Origin: Lysobacterales bacterium
GTDB lineage: Bacteria > Pseudomonadota > Gammaproteobacteria > Xanthomonadales > SZUA-5
Assembly: GCA_019187485.1 (NCBI GenBank)
Contig: JABAQR010000033.1
Coordinates: 20,869 to 84,868, forward strand
DNA length: 64,000 bases
Direction: 5' to 3'
The notes under the pieces were generated by a model. The model ran no database searches, was not told the origin of the DNA, and saw only the letters and a list, made by a program, of their open reading frames with translations. Position numbers and translations under genes: made by a program. This document shows positions 1 to 12,023 of the stretch, piece after piece; positions within the stretch are counted from its first letter, which is position 1, and the number at the start of each line of letters is the position of its first letter.

Positions 1-291
1 TTGCACGCCACTCCAGCCGGGAAGCGCCAGGTGCAGCAGTTGCAGCAGCACCAGCGGCAGCGAGATCGCCCAGCCGCCGCGCAGCCACAATGCATGCACG
101 CGCAGCATGCGCATCACGCTCAGCACCACGCCGATGTCCAGCAGTTGCGCGAGCGTGCGCAGGCTGCGGTTGTCGTCGGCGAAGGGATACAGCACCAGAC
201 TCAGCGCCAGCACCAGCAGCAGGCCGATGGAGGGTTGCAGGCGGCGCACCCGCATCGTCGGGTTTGGCTCTGGCTTGGGGAAGGATCGCAT
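1..291 (-). CDS. Partial membrane protein, probable ion-channel family N-terminus
   Basis: An open reading frame starts at the ATG at 291 and runs off the left edge without a stop, giving 97 residues. After a short basic leader (MRSFPKPEP..MRVRR) it has one clear hydrophobic helix (IGLLLVLALSLVLYPF). Next comes a loop DDNRSLRTLAQLLD, a second helix (IGVVLSVMRML), a Trp/Arg-rich turn, and a third hydrophobic stretch (ISLPLVLLQLLHLAL). This layout resembles the N-terminal membrane part of small bacterial potassium-channel-like proteins, but the pore is outside the window. The channel assignment is inference. That it is a membrane protein is directly visible. Confidence 0.55.
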   Translation of the reverse strand, partial: MRSFPKPEPNPTMRVRRLQPSIGLLLVLALSLVLYPFADDNRSLRTLAQLLDIGVVLSVMRMLRVHALWLRGGWAISLPLVLLQLLHLALPGWSGVQ

Positions 292-394
292 GCAAGGTCG
301 ATCTCGTGGCCGGATTGCGACCGGCGCAACGCGCGCATCGCGCCCGCCGGGGAACCGCGCTAGCCTACGCGCCTTTGTCGACCGGAGACTGCCG

Positions 395-1324
395 ATGCGT
401 GCTCTGCGCAGCTGGATATGGTTGAGCCCACTGCTGGTGGTTGCCTGTGCGAGCACGCGCGCTCCGACACCGCCGTCTGCCCCCGCACCGACGGCCACGC
501 ACACGGCCGACAACTACGAGCTGGACGGGCTGATGAGCGTGCTCTGGCAGCGCAGCTCGGCCGAGGCCGAGGCGCTGTACCTGCAGGCCTGGGGCGGTGC
601 CCGGCGCGTGCTCGACGCCGCGCTGGCAGACCCTCGCTGGACCGCAGCCATCGAGCAGGGCGGGGACTACGGTCGCCTGCCCCCCGCAATCATCGTCGAC
701 ATCGACGAAACCATACTCGATACCTCGGACTACATGGTCGAACGCCTGCGCAGCGGCAAGCCCTTCACGCGCGCGGGCTGGAATGCCTATGTGCAGCGGG
801 CGAGTGCCACGCCGGTGCCGGGCGCGCTGGATTTCCTCCAGTACGCCGCAAGCAAGGGCGTGACCGTGTTCTACCTGTCCAACCGCGAGGGGGCCGCACC
901 GGCGCAAGGTTTGCTCGACGAGATCGAACCGACTCGCCGCAATCTCGCCAATTTCGGTTTCCCGGACACGGCCGACACCCGCAGTTTCCTGTTCCGCGAC
1001 CCCAATCGTGGATGGAAGGAGAAGGGACCGCGGCGCGCCGAAGTGGCGAAGACCCATCGCATCCTGATGCTCGCCGGCGACAACCTCTACGACTTCGTCG
1101 ATGTCCCGACGCCCAGCCGCGAGAAACGCGATGCCGCGGTGGAGAAGCACAAAGGCTGGCTGGGCACGCGCTGGATCGTGCTGCCGAACCCGATGTACGG
1201 CTCTTGGGACAGCGTGATCGCCGGCACCAGCGAGGGCGCCGACGCGCGCCGCCTGCGCTTGCAGGCGGTGGGACTCACGCCTGAGAGTGCCGACACGATC
1301 GCCAACGGTGGCTTCGAGCGCTGA
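395..1324 (+). CDS. Lipoprotein 5'-nucleotidase / acid phosphatase, e(P4) family (HAD class B)
   Basis: 309-residue outer-membrane-type lipoprotein phosphatase. The start at 395 has GGAG eight bases upstream. It is followed by a signal peptide ending in a lipobox-like VVAC near residue 17 and a Pro/Ala-rich linker. The HAD signature VDIDETILD near residue 105 supplies the two catalytic aspartates, and the DxD-type later motif LAGDNLYDF lies near residue 228. Family members dephosphorylate nucleotides and other phosphomonoesters in the periplasm or at the cell surface. The gene stands alone and converges on the chorismatase gene. Substrate cannot be told from sequence. Confidence 0.88.
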   Translation: MRALRSWIWLSPLLVVACASTRAPTPPSAPAPTATHTADNYELDGLMSVLWQRSSAEAEALYLQAWGGARRVLDAALADPRWTAAIEQGGDYGRLPPAIIVDIDETILDTSDYMVERLRSGKPFTRAGWNAYVQRASATPVPGALDFLQYAASKGVTVFYLSNREGAAPAQGLLDEIEPTRRNLANFGFPDTADTRSFLFRDPNRGWKEKGPRRAEVAKTHRILMLAGDNLYDFVDVPTPSREKRDAAVEKHKGWLGTRWIVLPNPMYGSWDSVIAGTSEGADARRLRLQAVGLTPESADTIANGGFER

Positions 1325-1345
1325 GGCGCACATACCGGACGGGTC

Positions 1346-1442
1346 GGTTCGAGGCGAAGGCGCAGAGACGTGCAAGGGCCCGATCAGGGCACACCGTTCG
1401 TTGCTTTTCTCCGCATCTCCGGCGCCGCCTTCGTGTCGAACC
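1346..1442. repeat. Intergenic inverted repeat between converging genes
   Basis: Two 17-base arms (1346-1362 and 1426-1442; GGTTCGA..CGAAGGCG against its complement, 15 of 17 matching) flank about 63 bases. They occupy nearly the whole gap between the stop codons of the phosphatase and chorismatase genes. The position suits a bidirectional terminator or a REP-like intergenic element. No U-tract is evident. Confidence 0.5.
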
Positions 1443-1451
1443 GGTGCGCGC

Positions 1452-4125
<2,674 letters not shown>

Positions 4126-4266
4126 CACGCAGGGCGTAAGGAGTCGCTGGCATGGTGGTCGCTTTCCCGTGCGGCCTTCGCGCCCTGCGCGCTTCTTCCC
4201 GATCGACGCCGCGACGCTTCATCTCCGACGGATCGGGCGTCTCTGGCGAGTATCCAGGCGACACCG

Positions 4267-6687
4267 CTACTCGTACCGCAAGGCCGCCGCCGGTCCGATG
4301 CGCGCGGCGCGGCGTGCGGGAATCAGGCAGCTCAACGCCGCGATCACGATCAGGGTGGCCGCCGCGGCGGCGAGCAACGGCAGGTCGAAGGCGCGCACAC
4401 CCACGAAGACACCTGCGCACAGTCGCAGCACCAACAGCGCCAGCGGCAGTGCCAGCAACACGCCGATCAGGACCAGGCGCAGGCCGCGCCAGCCGATCTC
4501 GCGCGCGACCCGCGCCGGCTGGGCGCCGAGCGCCTGGCGCACGCCGAACTCGCGCCTGCGCATGTGCACGAACTGGGTCAGCAGGCCGTACAGTCCGAGC
4601 GCGACCAGCACCAGGCCGACCGCCGACAGCACGCCGACGACCGCGCTCGCCAGACGCTGCGGCAGCAGAGCGATCGCAGCCTGCTCGGACAGCCGGAATA
4701 CCCGCGGCGGCGGCAGGTTCGGATCGATCCTTGCAATCACGCCGGCGAGTGCAGCGGCCGCCGCGCCCGGCGCCATCGGGCTGCGCAACAGCAGGCTGAG
4801 TCCGGTCATCGGTCGCTGCGCCAGCGGCAGCAGCAGATAGCCGCGCGGCGGCTCGCCCGCGCGCGTGGTCTGGCTGTCCTCGATCACGCCGACGACCGTG
4901 AGCCGGCTGCGCTGGTCGCCATCGCCATAACCGAACTCGCGGCCGAGCGGATCGCGCTCGCCGAAGACCTGGCGCGCGAGCGTGCGGTTGATGATCGCGA
5001 CCGGCGGACCGTCGGCGCGATCGCCGGCATCGAAGTCGCGTCCGCGCAGCGGGATCCCGAGCAGCTCGGCGAATCCGGGGCTGACCACATTGGTTTCCGG
5101 ATAGATGCCTTCAGGCGGCAAACCCTCGCCTTCGATGCTGCCGAGCGACATCGAGGACAGCGTCAGCGGCACCACGGCGGCGAGCGCGGCGGCCTCGACG
5201 CCGGGCAGTGCGCCGGCGGCTTCCAGCAGCGCCTGCGCGGTCGGCTGGGCATTGGTGTCGCCGTAGCCGGCGGTCGCGAGATCGAGTTCCAGCGTGAGTA
5301 CGCCGTCCACCTTGATCCCGGGATCGGCGATCTCGCCCTGGTCGGTGGCCTTGAGGATCGCTCCGCCGCCGACCAACAGCACCAGGGTCGCCGCCACCTG
5401 GAGCACCGCCAGCAGCTGCTGCGAGCGTTGCGGACGGAAGCGTGCGACCTCGCCGACGAGGCGACTGCGCGCGGCGCGCCAGGCGGGGAAGAGGCCGCAG
5501 GCGCAGGCCGTCAGCAGGGTCAGCGCGAGCGCGAAGCCGAGCAGGCGCCAGTCCGGCGCGAGCTCGAAGTGCAGCGGAATCGGGACCGGCAGCGGTACCG
5601 CCAGCAGCAGCTTCAGTGCGGCCCAGGCCAGCGCGCTGCCGAGTGCGCTGGCGACCAGCGCCAGCAGCAGCGACTCGGCCAGCATCATCGCCGTCAGTTG
5701 CCCGCGCGAGGCGCCGAGCGAGAGCCGCAGCGCGAGTTCGCTGCGGCGCTCTTCGGCACGCGCCAGCGTCAGTCCGGCGACGTTGATGCAGGCCACCAGC
5801 AGCAGGGTCGCGACCAACAGGCCGAGCACACCCGCGAAGATCAGCACGGCGCGCATCGCCGGGCCGGGCAGCGGACGCAGGGGCGCGGCATCCAGGCGCA
5901 GTGCGGCGCCCTCGCCGCCGAGCGCGCTGCGTTCGGCCGACAGCCGCGCACCGATGGTGGCGAGTTCGGCGCGCGCCTCCTCGAGGCTGCGTCCGGGGGC
6001 CAGGCGCGCGCCCATCAGCAGCCATTGCGCGAGCCGGTTTTCGTAGAGATCGCCCTCACTCGGACGCAGTTGCGCGCGGCGCGTGATCGGCAGGAAGTAT
6101 TCGGGCGACAGGCCGGCGATGTGGCCGCGGAAGGCGGGCGCGGCGACGCCGACCACCGTGTAGCCGGCGCCATTGATGGTGAGCATGCGCCCGACGATCG
6201 TCGGATCGCCGCCGTATCGACGCTGCCAGGTGGCATGCGCGAGCACCACCGCCGGGACGTCGCCGGCGTACGTCATATCCCGCGCGAACAGCAGACGTCC
6301 AAGCGCCGGGCGCACGCCGAGTGCGGCGAAGTAGTGGTCATCCACCAGCATGCCGAATCCGTTGTCGGCGCTCGCCTGCCCGACGCGCACCGAGAGCAGC
6401 GCGAAGCTGTAGGCGTAGACCTGCTCCAGGGTCTGCGCCTGCGCGCGGAGGTCGCGGTAGTCGGGCCAGGACTGGCTGTCCAGCGAGAACTCGGAACGGT
6501 TGATTTCCACCAGTCCCGGATGCGCGGCGATGCCGGGCAAGGGCCGCAACAGACCCACGTTCACCACCGTGAACAGCGCCGTCAGCGCGGCCATCGCCAG
6601 CGCCAGCGGCAGCAGCGCGAGGGCGGCGAGCAGCGGACGGCGTGCCCATTGCTGCAGGGCGTAGCGCAGATTGCGTGCGAAGTGCAT
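4267..6687 (-). CDS. ADOP-type duplicated ABC transporter permease (MacB/FtsX)
   Basis: 806 residues with two copies of the MacB_PCD-FtsX architecture. There is an N-terminal helix (LLAALALLPLALAMAALTALF), a large periplasmic domain with INRSEFS, WPDYRDLRAQ and the YTVVGVAAPAFRG strand, then three helices. A second periplasmic domain (FGERDPLGREFGYG..VVGVIEDS) and three further C-terminal helices with ARRRE/RRREFGVRQALGA-like coupling segments complete it. This is the layout of the acidobacterial duplicated orphan permeases, which lack an adjacent ATPase, as here. Export substrate is unknown. It is divergent from the cNMP-binding gene. Confidence 0.85.
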   Translation of the reverse strand: MHFARNLRYALQQWARRPLLAALALLPLALAMAALTALFTVVNVGLLRPLPGIAAHPGLVEINRSEFSLDSQSWPDYRDLRAQAQTLEQVYAYSFALLSVRVGQASADNGFGMLVDDHYFAALGVRPALGRLLFARDMTYAGDVPAVVLAHATWQRRYGGDPTIVGRMLTINGAGYTVVGVAAPAFRGHIAGLSPEYFLPITRRAQLRPSEGDLYENRLAQWLLMGARLAPGRSLEEARAELATIGARLSAERSALGGEGAALRLDAAPLRPLPGPAMRAVLIFAGVLGLLVATLLLVACINVAGLTLARAEERRSELALRLSLGASRGQLTAMMLAESLLLALVASALGSALAWAALKLLLAVPLPVPIPLHFELAPDWRLLGFALALTLLTACACGLFPAWRAARSRLVGEVARFRPQRSQQLLAVLQVAATLVLLVGGGAILKATDQGEIADPGIKVDGVLTLELDLATAGYGDTNAQPTAQALLEAAGALPGVEAAALAAVVPLTLSSMSLGSIEGEGLPPEGIYPETNVVSPGFAELLGIPLRGRDFDAGDRADGPPVAIINRTLARQVFGERDPLGREFGYGDGDQRSRLTVVGVIEDSQTTRAGEPPRGYLLLPLAQRPMTGLSLLLRSPMAPGAAAAALAGVIARIDPNLPPPRVFRLSEQAAIALLPQRLASAVVGVLSAVGLVLVALGLYGLLTQFVHMRRREFGVRQALGAQPARVAREIGWRGLRLVLIGVLLALPLALLVLRLCAGVFVGVRAFDLPLLAAAAATLIVIAALSCLIPARRAARIGPAAALRYE

Positions 6688-6858
6688 AGGCGACTCCAGT
6701 CAAGCCGGCGAACGACAAGCACGTGGCGTGCCATCCACCGGTGGCGCTCGTGGCGAGCGCGCGCGCGCTTCGCGACGGCGATGGTGTCCGTCTGCGCAAG
6801 GCTTTGTCCGCTTTCGTCACGACGCGAACTAGACTGCAAGCGTGTCCGGGAGATGAGC

Positions 6859-7707
6859 ATGCCCTGCCGACCCGAGCTGCTGGCCGAAGTCGAACTCTTC
6901 GAGCACCTGGACGAGGGCGAGCGCGAGCACCTGGCCGCTTTCATCGGCTGGCGCGAACTCGCCGCCGGCAGCGAGCTGTTCCGGACCGGCCAGCCCGGCG
7001 AGGCGATGTACGTGATCAAGCGCGGCGAGATCGAGCTCTACATCAAGGACCACGCCGGCCAGAAGATCGTCCTCGCGACCGCCACCGAGGGTCAGGTGTT
7101 CGGCGAGATGGCCCTGCTCGACCACGGCCCGCGCACCGCCACCGCCTGCGCGATCAGTGACTGCGAACTGCTCGAACTCGATCGCGACAGCCTGCTGCGA
7201 CTGTTCCAGACCACGCCGAAGGCCGCGCTCAGCCTGCTCGCGGCGATGAGCCACATGACCCGCAAGGCCGACGAGTTGCTGCGCACACGGGTCTCGCGCA
7301 ACGTCAACACCGAGGTCGAGGAGAAGCTGACCTTCTTCCAGCGCGCTTCCGACGCGATCAGCGCCTTCAGCGGCAGCTTCCTGTTCCTGTTGCTGAATGC
7401 GCTCTGGTTCGCGCTGTGGATCGGCGCCAACGCGCTCGGGCTGGTCGGCTTCGATCCCTATCCCTTCGGCATGCTGACCACGATCGTCTCGCTGGAGGCG
7501 ATCTTCCTGTCCTGCTTCGTGCTGATCAGCCAGACCCGCCAGGCCGAGAAGGACCGCGTGCGCTCCGACATCGAGTACGAGGTCAACATCAAGGCCGAGC
7601 TCGAGGTCGCCCATCTGCACGAGAAGACCGACCAGATCTACACCCACATGCTCGAGCACTTCGCGAAGCTCGAGAAGCGCCTGCAATGCATCGAGGAGCG
7701 CCGCTGA
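6859..7707 (+). CDS. Cyclic-nucleotide-binding domain protein with DUF1003 membrane domain
   Basis: 282 residues. Two in-frame ATGs occur at 6853 and 6859. GGGAG at 6848-6852 abuts the first but sits six bases before the second, so 6859 is chosen. Residues about 10-130 form a cNMP-binding/CAP_ED domain (GELGxx-type turn at GQVFGEMALLDHGPRTAT). The C-terminal half is DUF1003, with two helices (FLFLLLNALWFALWIGANALG; FGMLTTIVSLEAIFLSCFVLISQ) and a charged tail rich in Glu/Arg that is probably coiled coil. It may be a membrane protein gated by a cyclic nucleotide. Role is unknown. Confidence 0.85.
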   Translation: MPCRPELLAEVELFEHLDEGEREHLAAFIGWRELAAGSELFRTGQPGEAMYVIKRGEIELYIKDHAGQKIVLATATEGQVFGEMALLDHGPRTATACAISDCELLELDRDSLLRLFQTTPKAALSLLAAMSHMTRKADELLRTRVSRNVNTEVEEKLTFFQRASDAISAFSGSFLFLLLNALWFALWIGANALGLVGFDPYPFGMLTTIVSLEAIFLSCFVLISQTRQAEKDRVRSDIEYEVNIKAELEVAHLHEKTDQIYTHMLEHFAKLEKRLQCIEERR

Positions 7708-7722
7708 GCCGGGCGCACCGGA

Positions 7723-8442
7723 TCAACCCTGCTTCGGCAGCCAGTCGATATCCACGCGGTGGCGCCTCGGGTCGTCGGCGTCGACACGCACGCCGATCTG
7801 CTCGCGACCGGCGACGAAGGGCGCCGGATCGAACCACAGGCGCTCACTGGTGAACACGTGCACCGTCTGCGTGACCGGATGCTGCCATTGCGCGCGGATC
7901 ACCCACGGCGAGCGGCCGTTGACCTTGACCGAGCTGTCGCGATCGACCTCGACGATGCGCGCCTGCACGCTCATCCCGGAGTGTTCCAGCCAGCGCCAGG
8001 TACGGATACGCCGGAGTTCCGCAAGCAGAAAGCCCGTCGCGATGCCGCCGAAGAGCAACGCGAAGACGCCGAGCAGCAGCGGCACGAACCACTGTTCCAT
8101 GAAGCTGCCGATGCGCGCCTCCTCCGGCGCCGAGGATCGGTACCAGACCGGTACCTTGTCGCCGGGGTTCCAACCGCGCCAGGAGGAACGCACGCTTCCA
8201 ACCACTTCGTGGGCCACGCCCGCGCCGCCTTCCGGCGCCGGTACCACGTAGCGCACGCGCGGCGCGTACACGGTGCCACCCTTGCCGCCGCGGTGACGCT
8301 GGTAGCCGACGAGTTCGCCGTCGACCCGCACCGCATCGGCGCGAAAACGGAAGTGGCTGGCGAGGATGAAGTACTCGCCGATACCGGCACCGGCGCCGAC
8401 CAGGCCGAACACGAGAATGAAGATCCAGGAGACCTTGGACAT
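7723..8442 (-). CDS. DUF3592-type membrane protein
   Basis: 239 residues. An N-terminal helix (WIFILVFGLVGAGAGIGEYFIL) and a second helix near residue 120 (FVPLLLGVFALLFGGIATGFLL) flank a small beta domain (RYVVPAPEGG..; NPGDKVPVWY). A second, similar beta domain follows (RAQWQHPVTQ..FTSERL). This duplicated beta/TM layout matches DUF3592. Function is unknown. The gene converges on the cNMP-binding gene with a 15-base gap. Confidence 0.75.
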   Translation of the reverse strand: MSKVSWIFILVFGLVGAGAGIGEYFILASHFRFRADAVRVDGELVGYQRHRGGKGGTVYAPRVRYVVPAPEGGAGVAHEVVGSVRSSWRGWNPGDKVPVWYRSSAPEEARIGSFMEQWFVPLLLGVFALLFGGIATGFLLAELRRIRTWRWLEHSGMSVQARIVEVDRDSSVKVNGRSPWVIRAQWQHPVTQTVHVFTSERLWFDPAPFVAGREQIGVRVDADDPRRHRVDIDWLPKQG

Positions 8443-8551
8443 GCCGGCGATGCGCGGGTGCGATCACCCTAGACTCCGCCATTGAACGCATGAGTCAAGC
8501 GACCGCTGCCCGCGACGAAAGCCACCGCCGTATCCGCCGGTCTGTCCCCGC

Positions 8552-9067
8552 ATGCCCGCCCAACGCGCCGAGTTCGAGCAACTGGTCCGCCGCCTGACGC
8601 CGGAGCTGTACCGCTTCGCTTACTGGCTGTGCCACGACCAGGCGCTCGCCCAGGATCTGGTGCAGGAGGCCTGCCTGCGCGCCTGGCGCTCGCACGCCGA
8701 CCTGCGCGACGACAAGGCCGCGAAGGCCTGGCTGATGACCATCGTGCGCCGCGAGCACGCGCGCCTGTACGAACGCAGGCAGCCGCCGCTGGACGACATC
8801 GCCGAGGTGGTGATCGAGGACCGCGACACCCCGAGCGCACAGGAACTGCTGGAAGTGCAGCAGATGCGCGACGCGATCGCGCGGATCGAGCCGAAGTACC
8901 GCGAACCGCTGCTGCTGCAACTGGTCGGCGGCTTCAGTTGCGAGGAGATCGCGCAGCAACTGGGAATCACCGCGGCGGCGGTGATGACCCAGTTGTTCCG
9001 TGCGCGCGCCAAGCTCGGCGCGTTGCTGCGCGGCGACGGACAGGGAAAAGTACATGGACTGTTCTGA
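8552..9067 (+). CDS. ECF-type RNA polymerase sigma factor
   Basis: 171 residues, sigma region 2 (LYRFAYWLCHDQALAQDLVQEACLRAWR) and region 4 (LEVQQMRDAIARIEPKYREPLLLQ..FSCEEIAQQLGITAAAVMTQLFRARAKL) without region 3, the ECF plan. The downstream DUF3379 gene starts 14 bases before its stop and is a plausible cognate regulator. The regulon cannot be read from this window. Confidence 0.9.
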   Translation: MPAQRAEFEQLVRRLTPELYRFAYWLCHDQALAQDLVQEACLRAWRSHADLRDDKAAKAWLMTIVRREHARLYERRQPPLDDIAEVVIEDRDTPSAQELLEVQQMRDAIARIEPKYREPLLLQLVGGFSCEEIAQQLGITAAAVMTQLFRARAKLGALLRGDGQGKVHGLF

Positions 9068-9764
9068 ATTCCGTCGTCAGCTACTCATCGACCCGTGCGC
9101 ACCCGCACTGGCGCAGGCGGCCCAGCAGCGCGTCTGCGAAGACGCGCCGGCGCGCCTGGCCGAAGCGCTGGCGCTCGAACATCGCATCGTCGCGGCGCTC
9201 GCGGTGCCGGTGCCGCCCGATCTCGCTGAACGCGTGATCGCCGCGCTGCCGGCGGGGGCGCCGCAGATCGCGCCGCCGAATCGCTGGTGGCCGCTGGCGC
9301 TGGCGGCCTCGCTGCTGCTGGCGGCCTTGCTGGGTTTCGCGTGGCTGCGCGCGCCGACCGGGCCCGGCGACCTGATCGCCGAGAGTGTGGCCCACCTGGC
9401 GCACGAACCCTGGGCGCTGACGCGCACCGAAACCGTGCCGCCGCCGCTGGTGGCGCGCATGTTCGCGCAGGCCGGGCTAAGGCTGGACGAGGGCTCGCTG
9501 GAGCTGCGTTACCTGAATCGCTGCCCGCTCGCCGGCCACAAGTCGGTGCACATGGTGATGCGCGGCGAGCAGGGGCCGGTGACCGTGCTCTACGTCCCGG
9601 ATACCACGGTGGACCGCCTGGACACCCGCCGCGACATGGTCGCGGTGCGCTCCCTGCCCTTCGCGGACGGGACGCTGCTGCTGCTGGCCGAGAGTGACTA
9701 CGATTTCAACCGCATCGAGCAGGCTTGGCATGCGGCCGCCGGAGGCGCGGTGGCACGGTTGTAG
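9054..9764 (+). CDS. DUF3379-family protein, probable anti-sigma partner
   Basis: 236 residues from ATG 9054, preceded by AGGGAAA. The N-terminus (MDCSEFRRQLLIDP) is the short helical segment seen in this family. A single membrane helix (WWPLALAASLLLAALLGFAWL) lies near residue 85 and a periplasmic C-terminal domain has the CPLAGHKSVHMVM strand and LLLLAESDYDFNRIEQAW. Overlap with the ECF sigma gene implies translational coupling and suggests membrane sequestration of the sigma factor. That role is inferred from arrangement. Confidence 0.78.
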   Translation: MDCSEFRRQLLIDPCAPALAQAAQQRVCEDAPARLAEALALEHRIVAALAVPVPPDLAERVIAALPAGAPQIAPPNRWWPLALAASLLLAALLGFAWLRAPTGPGDLIAESVAHLAHEPWALTRTETVPPPLVARMFAQAGLRLDEGSLELRYLNRCPLAGHKSVHMVMRGEQGPVTVLYVPDTTVDRLDTRRDMVAVRSLPFADGTLLLLAESDYDFNRIEQAWHAAAGGAVARL

Positions 9765-9792
9765 GGATCGCCTGCCAGCCGTTTCGGGCGCT

Positions 9793-10689
<897 letters not shown>

Positions 10690-10823
10690 GTGCGCATCCG
10701 GCAGGCGGAGGGCCGATGATGGCGCCCCCATCCGGTCCCGACAATCGAACCGCGGCCCGGCTTTCCCTTTTCGCTTTCCACAACTCCTATCCTTCGCGCA
10801 CCCGAACCCAGGCCCTCGTCCAC

Positions 10824-11975
10824 ATGACCCAGCACGCCCTCGGCACCCGCGCGATCCATGCCGGCCAGTCGCCCGATCCCTCCACCGGCGCGGTGATGAC
10901 GCCGATCTACGCGACCAGCACCTATGTGCAGAAGAGCCCCGGCGAGCACCAGGGCTACGAGTACTCGCGCTCGCACAACCCCACGCGCTTCGCCTGGGAA
11001 CGCTGCATCGCCGACCTCGAAGGCGGCACGCGCGGCTACGCCTTCGCCTCGGGCCTGGCCGCCACCAGCACCGTGCTCGACCTGTTCGACTCCGGCAGCC
11101 ACGTCGTCTGCATGGACGATGTCTACGGCGGCACCTACCGGCTCTTCGAGCGCGTGCGCCGGCGCTCGGCGGGCCTCGATTTCAGCTTCGTCGACTTGAA
11201 CGACTTCGACGCGCTCGCCGCCACGGTGCGCCCGGCCACGAAACTGATCTGGGCCGAGACCCCGACCAACCCGATGCTGAAGATCGTCGACCTCGCGCGC
11301 CTGGGCGCCTTCGCGCGCAGCCGCGGCATCGTGCTGGTGGTGGACAACACCTTCTGCTCGCCGATGGTGCAGCGCCCGCTCGAACACGGCGCGCACATGG
11401 TCATGCACTCGGCGACCAAGTACCTGAACGGGCACTCGGACATGGTCGGCGGCGTGATCGTGGTCGGCGACGATGCCGATCTCGCCGAGCGCATGACCTT
11501 CCTGCAGAACGCCGTCGGTGGCATCCAGGGCCCTTTCGACAGTTTCCTCGCACTGCGTGGCATCAAAACCCTGCACCTGCGCATGGAACGCACCTGCGCC
11601 AATGCGCTGACCATCGCCCGGCACCTCGAAAAGCATCCGCAGATCGAGCGTGTGATCTATCCGGGCCTGCCGAGCCACCCGCAGCACGCGCTGGCGGCGC
11701 GCCAGATGCACGGCTTCGGCGGCATCGTCAGCGTCTACGTGCGCGGCGGGCTGCCGGCCGCGCGGCGCTTCATGGAGCGCTGCCACCTGTTCGGGCTGGC
11801 CGAATCGCTGGGCGGCGTCGAAAGCCTGGTCAACCACCCGGCGATCATGACCCACGCCTCGGTGCCACCCGAGCGCCGCGCCGCGCTCGGCATCCACGAC
11901 CACCTGGTGCGGCTCAGCGTCGGCATCGAGGATGTCGGCGACTTGATCGCGGAACTGGATGGAGCGCTGGGCTGA
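10824..11975 (+). CDS. Cys/Met-metabolism PLP enzyme (cystathionine gamma-synthase/lyase type)
   Basis: 383 residues. The PLP lysine is in SATKYLNGHSDMVGG. The phosphate-binding YSRSHNPTR, the FASGLAA turn and the LAESLGGVESLVNHP C-terminal block are all present. Length and motifs fit cystathionine gamma-synthase or gamma-lyase; residues visible here do not separate them. It is distinct from the MetY homologue at 58.5 kb, which has the longer MetY insertion. It stands alone, 134 bases from the divergent ABC ATPase. Confidence 0.9.
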   Translation: MTQHALGTRAIHAGQSPDPSTGAVMTPIYATSTYVQKSPGEHQGYEYSRSHNPTRFAWERCIADLEGGTRGYAFASGLAATSTVLDLFDSGSHVVCMDDVYGGTYRLFERVRRRSAGLDFSFVDLNDFDALAATVRPATKLIWAETPTNPMLKIVDLARLGAFARSRGIVLVVDNTFCSPMVQRPLEHGAHMVMHSATKYLNGHSDMVGGVIVVGDDADLAERMTFLQNAVGGIQGPFDSFLALRGIKTLHLRMERTCANALTIARHLEKHPQIERVIYPGLPSHPQHALAARQMHGFGGIVSVYVRGGLPAARRFMERCHLFGLAESLGGVESLVNHPAIMTHASVPPERRAALGIHDHLVRLSVGIEDVGDLIAELDGALG

Positions 11976-12023
11976 GTTCCACACCGCGACGGCCCACTCC
12001 CGCGGACTCGCCCGGCGCGAAGC

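Noticed and set aside
4564..6850. Long plus-strand frame opposite the ADOP permease
   Set aside because: Gln/Arg/His-rich shadow of the permease; no signal, domain or ribosome site. Only the portion from 6859 is a real gene.
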